Positions 1-5,403 of a DNA stretch of 6,982 nt are shown here, one piece after another. Origin of the DNA: Lachnospiraceae bacterium (lineage in GTDB: Bacteria > Bacillota > Clostridia > Lachnospirales > Lachnospiraceae); assembly GCA_017958585.1 (NCBI GenBank), contig JAGDCK010000012.1, positions 1-6,982 on the forward strand, read 5' to 3'. The notes below the pieces were generated by a model. It was not told where the DNA came from, searched no databases, and saw nothing but the letters and a program-made list of their open reading frames with translations. How positions within the stretch are numbered: the stretch's first letter is position 1; each line of letters begins with the position of its first letter. A program made the translations under genes and the position numbers.

Positions 1-1
1 A

Positions 2-853
2 GGTTCCCTTTGGGGATATACGGAGCTTGGTATCTGTAATGTGGAAAGCGGCAACTTAAATGTTCGTGCCGAGGCTTCCACAAGCGGAAAGATGGTGGGC
101 AAAATGTCCAAGGATGCCGCATGCGAGATCCTGGAAGAAAATGACGGTTGGGCCCATATTAAATCCGGTGAAGTTGAAGGATATGTGAGCATGGATTATC
201 TCTTAACCGGCGCTGAGGCAAAGATAAAGGCGGAGGAGATCGTAAGGACCGTCGCCATCGCAAATGTGGACGGATTAAATGTAAGAGACGATGCGGACAC
301 TGACAGTCATGTTCTCACTCAGGTGCTCATAGGAGAGGAACTTGAGTTTGTGGAGGACGAGGGCGAGTGGATAAAGGTTACTCTGGATGGTGACGATGCC
401 TATGTGGCTTCGGAGTATGTGACAGTCAAAGAGTCCCTTGACACAGCCATCACCATGAGCGAGTTATTGTACGGACAGGGTGTCAGCGACTTGAGAGTTG
501 ATATCTGTGAATATGCTAAGCAGTTTGTGGGTAATCCCTATGTATGGGGAGGTTCGAGTCTCACAAAGGGTACCGATTGTTCCGGATTTACCATGAGCGT
601 ATACAAGCATTTCGGAATTTCCTTAAGCCACTCATCAAGAGCCCAGGCAAATGAGGGAAAGAAGATCACGGCTTCCGAACTGCAGCCGGGAGATCTGGTA
701 TTTTATACCAATTCCTCGGGAACCATCAATCATGTTGCCCTTTATATCGGCGGTGGACAGGTTTGTCATGCAAGCTCACCCAAAACCGGTATCAAGATCA
801 ATAAATACAATTATCGTACACCCGTTAAGTATGTACGAATCATTAATGACTGA
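2..853 (+). CDS. SH3b-SH3b-NlpC/P60 cell-wall peptidase (5' end outside window)
   Basis: This is probably a secreted or surface peptidoglycan hydrolase that cleaves stem-peptide bonds. The frame is open from position 2, and the first bacterial SH3 domain (through about 210, with an NLNVR motif near 53-67) is already under way, so the true start and any signal peptide lie upstream. A second SH3b domain follows at about 245-425, with GLNVR near 272-286. After a short linker comes an NlpC/P60 domain at about 490-845. The family's catalytic residues are visible: Cys in DCSGF (codon 578-580), His in NHVALYIG (731-733) and a third polar residue, His (767-769). The domain order is typical of clostridial wall hydrolases, where SH3b repeats are thought to bind the wall. 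The gene ends in TGA and is followed by a terminator, so it is transcriptionally separate from the operon downstream. Domain calls are from motif recognition; the exact substrate bond is not known. Confidence 0.93.
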   Translation, partial: GSLWGYTELGICNVESGNLNVRAEASTSGKMVGKMSKDAACEILEENDGWAHIKSGEVEGYVSMDYLLTGAEAKIKAEEIVRTVAIANVDGLNVRDDADTDSHVLTQVLIGEELEFVEDEGEWIKVTLDGDDAYVASEYVTVKESLDTAITMSELLYGQGVSDLRVDICEYAKQFVGNPYVWGGSSLTKGTDCSGFTMSVYKHFGISLSHSSRAQANEGKKITASELQPGDLVFYTNSSGTINHVALYIGGGQVCHASSPKTGIKINKYNYRTPVKYVRIIND

Positions 854-868
854 TAAATATTGAATATC

Positions 869-907
869 AAAAGAAGCGAAAAATTTTAGGATTTTTGGCT
901 TCTTTTT
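869..907 (+). terminator. Rho-independent terminator after the NlpC/P60 gene
   Basis: AAAAGAAGC (869-877) pairs perfectly with GCTTCTTTT (898-906). An inner AAAAAT/ATTTTT pairing extends the stem after one mismatch. The right arm runs directly into the T-run at 903-907. It starts 15 nt after the stop codon. The stem is AT-rich for a terminator, but position and form fit well. Confidence 0.75.
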
Positions 908-942
908 ATGTAACAGGATATTTCTATCCTGTTATATAAAAA
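903..942. repeat. Long near-perfect palindrome starting inside the terminator T-run
   Basis: TAACAGGATA (911-920) and TATCCTGTTA (925-934) form a perfect 10-bp inverted repeat around a 4-nt loop. Pairing extends outward through one G-U pair (910/935), then TA/TA and five T-A pairs, giving about 18 bp in all (903-942). The left arm reuses the T-run of the preceding terminator. No T-run follows on either strand, so it is not an ordinary terminator. It may be part of a dispersed intergenic repeat. Confidence 0.6.
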
Positions 943-947
943 AATGT

Positions 948-1008
948 TCCGCTAAGGATGCGCACCTATCGGAGATGCGATTATCGCGTTGCGCTCCGCT
1001 AGGGCGCA
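948..1008. repeat. GC-rich intergenic patch with an imperfect direct repeat
   Basis: TCCGCTAAGG (948-957) recurs as TCCGCTAGGG (995-1004), a 9 of 10 match. Each copy is followed within a few bases by a GCGCA-like end (960-964 and 1004-1008). Between them lies a small GCGA-TTA-TCGC hairpin (977-987). The patch is much richer in GC than the AT-rich sequence on either side. No convincing coding frame is seen. It resembles pieces of a short dispersed repeat, but copy number cannot be seen from one window. Confidence 0.4.
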
Positions 1009-1030
1009 AAAGAGTCACCGGCGACTCTTT
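1009..1030. repeat. Hairpin AAAGAGTC/GACTCTTT ahead of the mrp operon promoter
   Basis: AAAGAGTC (1009-1016) and GACTCTTT (1023-1030) form a perfect 8-bp stem with a 6-nt loop. On the minus strand the stem runs into TTTT (1011-1008), so it could act as a weak terminator in that direction. On the + strand only three T's follow. It could equally be the right boundary of the repeat-like region that starts near 903. Confidence 0.5.
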
Positions 1031-1039
1031 GTCAATTTA

Positions 1040-1067
1040 TTGTATTTTTCCTGTTTTGTGTTAAACT
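1040..1067 (+). promoter_or_regulatory. Candidate sigma-A promoter of the mrp/mbh-like operon
   Basis: An extended -10 element, TG-T-TAAACT (TG at 1059-1060, hexamer 1062-1067, 4 of 6 matches to TATAAT), lies 16 nt after a weak -35, TTGTAT (1040-1045). It is about 38 nt upstream of the first operon gene. An alternative is TTGTCA at 1029-1034 with a poor -10 (TGTTTT, 1052-1057). A promoter is expected here because a terminator lies upstream; the exact placement is a guess. Confidence 0.4.
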
Positions 1068-1090
1068 GATTAGAGTCGGAAATATAAAAA

Positions 1091-1097
1091 AGGAAGG
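1091..1097 (+). promoter_or_regulatory. Ribosome binding site of mrpE
   Basis: AGGAAGG is followed by 7 nt before ATG at 1105. This supports that start, which leaves a normal-length MrpE. Confidence 0.75.
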
Positions 1098-1104
1098 ATT
1101 TTAT

Positions 1105-1578
1105 ATGTATATTCTCTATTTTTTGCTATGGGTTATCTTTAACGGGCAATTTACTGCAGAGATTGCCATATTCGGTGTGTTCATAGCTGCAGCACTCTTT
1201 GTCTTCACATGCAAATTCATGGATTACAGCATCAAAAAAGAATTGTCATTTTACAAAAACATCTTCAAAGAGATCTCTTACGGAATTCTCCTCGTAAAGG
1301 AAGTGGTAAAGGCCAATCTCTTTGTCGCTAAACTTATACTTACACAGGAGACTGAGCCCGAGCCCATGTTGGTTACCTTTAAGAGCAGCTTAAAGACGGA
1401 AACCGCCAGGGCTTTTTTGGCGAATGCCATAACCCTTACACCGGGAACCATCACGGTAAATCTGGATGAGGATGAGTTTACGGTTCACTGTCTGGACAGG
1501 GATCTGGCAGAGGGAATAGATGAACTGGAATTCCAGTCAAGGCTTTCAGAGTTTGAAAAAGGAGGTAAGGGAAAATGA
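1105..1578 (+). CDS. mrpE: Mrp/Mnh antiporter subunit E (MbhA-like)
   Basis: Small membrane subunit E of Mrp-type cation/proton antiporters, homologous to MbhA of membrane-bound hydrogenase. In these complexes it belongs to the small-subunit module associated with Na+ transfer. The protein has 157 residues, normal for the family. Residues 1-35 are strongly hydrophobic, with a W-x-x-FNG motif (9-14) near the start. A further membrane-associated stretch covers about 50-80. The C-terminal half is a soluble-looking domain carrying the hallmark NAITLTPGT motif (107-115). This is the first gene of the operon. Its stop overlaps the mrpF start (ATGA), suggesting translational coupling. The family call is secure; whether the complex is Mrp or Mbh-type cannot be decided from this subunit. 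Confidence 0.93.
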   Translation: MYILYFLLWVIFNGQFTAEIAIFGVFIAAALFVFTCKFMDYSIKKELSFYKNIFKEISYGILLVKEVVKANLFVAKLILTQETEPEPMLVTFKSSLKTETARAFLANAITLTPGTITVNLDEDEFTVHCLDRDLAEGIDELEFQSRLSEFEKGGKGK

Positions 1579-1889
1579 TAAATGCCATCACATCCACGTT
1601 TTTGTACGGAGTACTGGCGATCCTTGCCATCCTCCTGGTGCTCTGCCTGATAAGGGCCGTGCTTGGCCCCAGGGTAGCAGACAGGATCGTTGCCACCAAC
1701 ATGATGGGCACCATCGTCATCGTCATCGTGGCTATCCTTTCCGTGCTTTTGCAGGAGGGGTATCTGGCAGACATATGTCTGGTTTATGCAATGCTCTCAT
1801 TCCTTGCGGTCATAGTACTTACCAAGGTTTATATCGGAGTTTATAAAGAGAAAAAGAAAGAGGAGGAAGAAAACAATGAATGCAATTGA
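1575..1889 (+). CDS. mrpF: Mrp/Mnh antiporter subunit F (MbhB-like)
   Basis: Small subunit F of the Mrp/Mbh membrane module, 104 residues. Three hydrophobic segments are visible (about 8-30, 42-60 and 64-90). The family motif GPRVADRIVA (31-40) and a membrane-embedded acidic residue, Asp66 in YLADICLV, are both present. The second acidic residue often found after this motif in aerobic Mrp proteins is Asn42 here. The last 14 residues are a Lys/Glu-rich tail (KEKKKEEEE) whose purine-rich codons contain the ribosome binding site of mrpG. The start overlaps the mrpE stop as ATGA, and GGAGG lies upstream at about 1561-1565. The 3' end overlaps mrpG by 14 nt. Confidence 0.93.
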   Translation: MINAITSTFLYGVLAILAILLVLCLIRAVLGPRVADRIVATNMMGTIVIVIVAILSVLLQEGYLADICLVYAMLSFLAVIVLTKVYIGVYKEKKKEEEENNECN

Positions 1890-2271
1890 GTGGATCAGAT
1901 TTATTGTTGGGGGTTCTCTTCTTTTGTGCGGCCTCGCCTTTTTCGTGCTTGAGGTAGTAGGTGTATTTAAATTTAAATATGTTTTAAACCGTATGCATGC
2001 GGCTGCCATGGGAGATACCCTGGGAATTGGCTTAAGCATCATCGGACTGCTTGTATTTAACGGTATAAATATCACATCCTTAAAGCTTGTGGCCACACTT
2101 GTATTTTTGTGGTTTTCATCGCCTGCGGCTTCACATCTGGTTGCGGGACTTGAGGTTTTTACCGACGAAAAAAAGAGCAGGCATTATGAAATGTCAAACC
2201 TTACCACAGGGGAAGTGATCCCCATGGAGGGCGCGGAGAAGACAGATAAAGTGGAAGAGGAGGAAGAGTGA
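1876..2271 (+). CDS. mrpG: Mrp/Mnh antiporter subunit G (MbhC-like)
   Basis: Small subunit G of the Mrp/Mbh membrane module (PhaG/MnhG family), 131 residues. Three membrane segments are seen at about 8-30, 46-63 and 68-90. The diagnostic RMHAAAMGDTLG motif (39-50) sits between the first two. Residues 96-131 form a hydrophilic tail ending in five Glu, longer than in many relatives. The start at 1876 has AGGAGG 9 nt upstream (1861-1866), inside the end of mrpF. The stop overlaps the next gene as TGATG. In assembled complexes E, F and G sit together; the same is inferred here. Confidence 0.92.
   Translation: MNAIEWIRFIVGGSLLLCGLAFFVLEVVGVFKFKYVLNRMHAAAMGDTLGIGLSIIGLLVFNGINITSLKLVATLVFLWFSSPAASHLVAGLEVFTDEKKSRHYEMSNLTTGEVIPMEGAEKTDKVEEEEE
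2258..2263 (+). promoter_or_regulatory. Ribosome binding site deciding the mbhD-like start
   Basis: AGGAGG lies 7 nt before ATG at 2271 but only 4 nt before the in-frame GTG at 2268. ATG 2271 is therefore preferred, giving a one-base overlap with the mrpG stop. The site is made of the codons for the poly-Glu end of MrpG. Confidence 0.7.
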
Positions 2272-2561
2272 TGAACGTTGTTTTTACCGATGTTTTATTG
2301 TTTTTCTTGCTGGTCTGCGCCATCGCCGCAAGTTTTTCAAAGAAACTTTTAAATTCCATTTTGATATTCATGTCCTTCAGTCTCATCATGAGCATTATCT
2401 GGATCATACTGGAATCTCCGGATCTTGCCATCACAGAGGCTGCTGTGGGCGCGGGAGTCACAACCGTATTGTTCTTTGTGACACTTAAGAAAATTCGTGA
2501 GATCGTAAGCACTGACGAGGAAGGAGATGCAAAAGATGAGCAAAAAGATCCCCAGAAGTGA
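2271..2561 (+). CDS. mbhD: MbhD-like subunit (detached MrpA C-terminal domain, DUF4040 type)
   Basis: A 96-residue membrane protein matching the MbhD domain. In canonical Mrp this domain is part of the C-terminal end of the large MrpA protein; in Mbh it is a separate gene, as here. Three hydrophobic segments are seen (about 2-20, 27-47 and 53-71). The signature SPDLAITEAAVGAG (49-62) is present, with Asp51 and Glu56 as the expected buried acidic residues, likely involved in proton or ion movement by analogy with complex I NuoJ. The last 25 residues are charged (TDEEGDAKDEQKD). The next gene overlaps its 3' end by 26 nt. The family call is strong; the role is inferred from homologs. Confidence 0.88.
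   Translation: MNVVFTDVLLFFLLVCAIAASFSKKLLNSILIFMSFSLIMSIIWIILESPDLAITEAAVGAGVTTVLFFVTLKKIREIVSTDEEGDAKDEQKDPQK
2522..2526 (+). promoter_or_regulatory. Ribosome binding site placing the mbhE-mrpB start at 2536
   Basis: AGGAG at 2522-2526 abuts the ATG at 2527 with no spacer, which would not work as a normal site for that codon. It lies 9 nt before the in-frame ATG at 2536, so the start is taken there. Confidence 0.7.
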
Positions 2562-3501
2562 TTATGAAAAGACAGTAAGTTTTCATTTTAAGAGATGGCT
2601 TTCCGGAACTGACGATACCTTTGCCGGAAAAGTCGAGATGAAGCCTCAGACCGTAAAGAGAAAGAATAATGCGGAGATCATGGAGCGTGAGATCGCAAAA
2701 AAGGATCTGAGGGAGAGAGTATATGACCTGGCAAACAACAGGGAGCTTAAGTGGGTCGGAAAGCTGTACAACTGCTTTGCGGTATTCTTTTGCCTTGTGC
2801 TGGCGGTGATGCTTCTCTTTGCGGTGTCAAACCTCCCATCATTCGGTGAGGCGTCAAACCCCGTAAATAACGAGGTCAGCGCCAGATACATTGAAAAGGG
2901 TATGGAGGAAACCGGAGCCGTAAATATTGTTACGGGAATGATCCTTGACTACAGAGCCTTCGATACTCTGGGTGAATCCCATGTGCTCTTTATCGCGACC
3001 TGCGCGGTTTTACTGTTACTGCGAGTTGATCCCAAAAAGAAAAAAGAAGAGGAAGAGGCTGCAAACGACAGAGTGCTGGAGCCCAAAAACGATGTGATCC
3101 TGCAGACTGTTGCAAGGTTTTTAGTTCCTCCCGTCATTATCTTTGGTATTTATGTGATCCTCGGCGGACACTTGGGACCCGGTGGCGGTTTCTCGGGCGG
3201 AGCCATAATCGGAGCGGGACTTATCCTTTACTTAAATGCCTTTGGCTTTAAAAAGACTGAGAAATTCTTTACAGCAAAGACTTACAAGATAATGAGCGTT
3301 GCGGCCCTTGGAACCTATGCCCTTTGCAAGAGCTATTCATTCTATACGGGCGCAAATGACATACACAGCATCATTCCCCTTGGCACACCCGGAAATATCC
3401 TGTCAAGCGGACTTATTTTGATACTCAATATCTGTGTGGGAATTGTGGTTGCGGGAACCATGTACACATTTTATTGCATGTTCAGGAAAGGAGATTATTG
3501 A
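2536..3501 (+). CDS. mrpB: MbhE-MrpB fusion subunit with charged N-terminal extension
   Basis: A 321-residue membrane protein combining two parts that are normally separate. Residues 1-75 are a hydrophilic, Lys/Arg/Glu-rich extension without a membrane segment, which I do not recognise. Residues 77-163 match MbhE: a TM helix (78-100), then NPVNNEVSARYIE and an ETGAVNIVTGMILDYRAFDTLGE block (124-147, conserved in MbhE and in the MrpA C-terminus), then a second helix. A KKKKEEEE linker (167-174) leads to an MnhB domain (about 185-310) with GGHLGPGGGFSGG (210-222) and about four helices. The conserved DYRAFDT and GPGGGFxGG motifs look intact. It overlaps mbhD by 26 nt and is followed by mrpC after 1 nt. 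It is expected to bridge the antiporter-like subunits and the small-subunit module. The fusion is real in this sequence, since no stop or shift separates the parts; the role of the extension is unknown. Confidence 0.87.
   Translation: MSKKIPRSDYEKTVSFHFKRWLSGTDDTFAGKVEMKPQTVKRKNNAEIMEREIAKKDLRERVYDLANNRELKWVGKLYNCFAVFFCLVLAVMLLFAVSNLPSFGEASNPVNNEVSARYIEKGMEETGAVNIVTGMILDYRAFDTLGESHVLFIATCAVLLLLRVDPKKKKEEEEAANDRVLEPKNDVILQTVARFLVPPVIIFGIYVILGGHLGPGGGFSGGAIIGAGLILYLNAFGFKKTEKFFTAKTYKIMSVAALGTYALCKSYSFYTGANDIHSIIPLGTPGNILSSGLILILNICVGIVVAGTMYTFYCMFRKGDY
3487..3493 (+). promoter_or_regulatory. Ribosome binding site of mrpC
   Basis: AAAGGAG lies 9 nt before ATG at 3503. This decides the mrpC start; the same frame is open further upstream to 3434, but that region lies inside mrpB. 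Confidence 0.75.
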
Positions 3502-3502
3502 T

Positions 3503-3880
3503 ATGAACTTTGTAAATCTGTTCCACAATTATGAAGAAGCTATCTCTATGATCCTTTTCGTAATAGGATTCTCAAATCTGCTTTTGCAGAAAAACCTGAT
3601 TAAAAAGATAATCGGATTAAATATCATGGACTCTTCGGTGTATCTGTTTCTGGCACTTAAGGGTTATATCGAGGGGCTCAAAGCTCCCATTGTGGTGGAT
3701 GGCGTCAGAAGCGTGGAAGCCTATATAAATCCCATTCCTGCGGGCCTGGTGCTTACGGGAATCGTGGTTTCGGTTTCCGTAACGGCTGTTATGTTATCTC
3801 TCACCATAAGACTTTACGCCAGATACCATTCTCTTAATCTGGATGAGATCTCAGCGATGATCAACAAGGAGGGCAAATAA
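3503..3880 (+). CDS. mrpC: Mrp/Mnh antiporter subunit C (NuoK/MbhG-like)
   Basis: A 125-residue NuoK-family subunit. In Mrp, Mbh and complex I this small three-helix protein sits between the antiporter-like subunits and the small-subunit module and is part of the proton path. Three hydrophobic segments are seen (about 13-29, 32-54 and 78-105). The conserved NLIKKIIGLNIM (31-42) and YINPIPAGLVLTGIVVSV (74-91, PxPxALVLTxIV type) are clear. A hydrophilic loop (56-74) separates helices 2 and 3. Length is normal. It begins 1 nt after the mrpB stop, and its own stop overlaps the mrpD start as TAATG. Confidence 0.92.
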   Translation: MNFVNLFHNYEEAISMILFVIGFSNLLLQKNLIKKIIGLNIMDSSVYLFLALKGYIEGLKAPIVVDGVRSVEAYINPIPAGLVLTGIVVSVSVTAVMLSLTIRLYARYHSLNLDEISAMINKEGK

Positions 3881-5388
3881 TGGCATTCGTACAAAATTTC
3901 CCCTTTATGTCGATCATAATCTCTCTGGTTTCAGGCCCCATATCATCGGTTTTACAGGGAAAATGGGCAAAGAGAGTAAATATCTGCGTGATAACGGTTC
4001 TTGCCGTGCTTCAAAGCTGTGTCCTTGCCTTTGTGTTAAAGACCGGCGAACCCTACGTTTATCGCATGGGCCACTTCTCGGCTCCCTGGGGTAACGAGAT
4101 CAGGGTGGGCGTTTTGGAAGCGGCAATGGCGCTGTTTTTCTGCATCATAATGTTTTTGTCAATGATAGCGGGAGAAAAGGAGAGGATCAAGGATGTGGAG
4201 GATCACAGACAGAACCTCTACTATGTTATGGTAAATCTCCTTCTCTGTTCACTTATTGCACTGGTTTATACAAACGACCTTTTTACAGCATACGTTTTCG
4301 TGGAGATTAATACTATCTCTGCCTGCGGTCTCATAATGAGCCGTCAGATCGGAAGAACCTTTGAGGCTGCCACCAGATATATGGTAATGAGTCTGCTGGG
4401 TTCAGGTATGCTGCTCCTTGGAATCTGCTATCTGTATTCCATAACGGGGCATCTGTTAATGAGTAATATCAAGGAAGCGGTTACCGCACTTGCGCAAAGT
4501 GGCGGATATCACTATCCACTCCTTGTGGCAATATGCCTTATGTCCATAGGTCTTGCCATAAAGAGTGCGCTTTACCCCTTCCATACATGGCTTCCCGATG
4601 CATACGGTTACTCAACCGTATCAAGTGCGGCCATCTTGTCATCACTGGTTTCAAAAGGATATATATTCCTTTTGGTAAAGATCTTTTACAGAGTGATAGG
4701 TTTTGATGTCATGAAGGATGTCAAGGTGTTAAATGTGCTCTTTGTATTTGGTGTGGCCGGAATGATCATGGGTTCAATCGACGCCATCATGAGTGATGAT
4801 GTGCGCCGAATGATCGCATTCTCATCGATTGCCCAGATCGGATATATCTACATGGGCTTTGGCCTTGGAACCACGGCCGGAATGGTGGCAAGTATCTACC
4901 ACGTGGTTTGTCATGCATCCACAAAGTCACTTTTGTTTGTGGCAGCAAGCGGCTTAACTGATGTGTCCGACGGAAAGAGGGATTACAAATCTCTGTCGGG
5001 TTCAGGATACAGAAATAAGCTTGCGGGAGTCACCTTTGCGGTGGGATCTTTGTCCATGATAGGCTTCCCCATGTTTGCAGGCTTTATATCAAAGCTTTTG
5101 TTTGCGGAGGCTGCGGTTCAAAGCCCCAACAAGATGTTAATTACATTGATCGCCCTTGCGATCTCAACCATACTTAACGCGGTATACTTTTTCAGGACTG
5201 TCATCAGGATCTATACACCAGCTGTTAAGGCGGGCGTAAAGGAGTCCGGATTTGCAAAGGCAAAGATCACGGACAATCCGAAAAAGAGTATTGCCATGAT
5301 CATTTTTATCATCATCAATCTGTTGCTTGGCCTTTCGAGCGAAACCGTCATCGGTCTCATCGAAAAAGGCCTCTCAATGTTTGCTTAA
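3880..5388 (+). CDS. mrpD: Proton-translocating antiporter-like subunit, MrpD/MbhH (NuoL/M/N) family
   Basis: A 502-residue polytopic membrane protein of the proton_antipo_M family, about 14 helices, full length. Residues matching the charge axis of the family are visible: Glu142 in FVEINTIS (helix 5), Lys228 in AIKSALYPFHTWLPDA (helix 7), Lys259 in VSKGYI (helix 8), His341, His345 and Lys349 in YHVVCHASTKS, and Lys405 in GFISKLLFAEA (helix 12). All are intact, so an active H+ path is expected. PFHTWLPDAYGYSTVSSAA resembles MrpD/NuoN-type rather than MrpA-type sequence. AAGGAGGG lies 6 nt before the start, which overlaps the mrpC stop by one base. The subunit probably exchanges H+ for Na+ together with the small subunits; ion direction cannot be told from sequence. 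Confidence 0.9.
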   Translation: MAFVQNFPFMSIIISLVSGPISSVLQGKWAKRVNICVITVLAVLQSCVLAFVLKTGEPYVYRMGHFSAPWGNEIRVGVLEAAMALFFCIIMFLSMIAGEKERIKDVEDHRQNLYYVMVNLLLCSLIALVYTNDLFTAYVFVEINTISACGLIMSRQIGRTFEAATRYMVMSLLGSGMLLLGICYLYSITGHLLMSNIKEAVTALAQSGGYHYPLLVAICLMSIGLAIKSALYPFHTWLPDAYGYSTVSSAAILSSLVSKGYIFLLVKIFYRVIGFDVMKDVKVLNVLFVFGVAGMIMGSIDAIMSDDVRRMIAFSSIAQIGYIYMGFGLGTTAGMVASIYHVVCHASTKSLLFVAASGLTDVSDGKRDYKSLSGSGYRNKLAGVTFAVGSLSMIGFPMFAGFISKLLFAEAAVQSPNKMLITLIALAISTILNAVYFFRTVIRIYTPAVKAGVKESGFAKAKITDNPKKSIAMIIFIIINLLLGLSSETVIGLIEKGLSMFA

Positions 5389-5390
5389 AG

Positions 5391-5397
5391 AAGGAGG
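5391..5397 (+). promoter_or_regulatory. Ribosome binding site deciding the second antiporter-like subunit start
   Basis: AAGGAGG lies 6 nt before ATG at 5404 but only 3 nt before the in-frame GTG at 5401, favouring ATG 5404. Confidence 0.7.
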
Positions 5398-5403
5398 AGA
5401 GTG

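Noticed and set aside
41..43. GTG as start codon of the NlpC/P60 gene
   Set aside because: The frame stays open to position 2, no ribosome binding site precedes the GTG, and starting here would cut into the first SH3b domain. The gene simply begins outside the window.
651..863. Overlapping + strand frame of 70 codons inside the NlpC/P60 gene
   Set aside because: It is a frame shadow of the conserved peptidase domain and has no family resemblance.
1031..1104. Riboswitch (such as a Na+-sensing leader) upstream of mrpE
   Set aside because: Considered because Na+ transporters can carry such leaders. From the likely promoter to the start codon there are only about 30-40 nt, with no conserved stems or expression-platform hairpin.
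854..1104. Small RNA, tRNA or small protein gene in the intergenic region
   Set aside because: No tRNA-like fold is seen, and no open frame has a plausible start and ribosome binding site. The hairpins are better explained as a terminator and repeat-like palindromes.
1478..1774. Minus-strand open frame of 98 codons, and other minus-strand frames across the operon
   Set aside because: They are antisense to well-supported membrane genes, lack ribosome binding sites and resemble no family.
2527..2529. ATG at 2527 as the start of the mbhE-mrpB fusion
   Set aside because: The ribosome binding site AGGAG directly abuts this codon; the ATG at 2536 has a proper 9-nt spacing.
3434..3502. Longer N-terminus for MrpC beginning at 3434
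   Set aside because: It lies inside the MnhB domain coding region in another frame. ATG 3503 has a good ribosome binding site and gives a normal-length MrpC.
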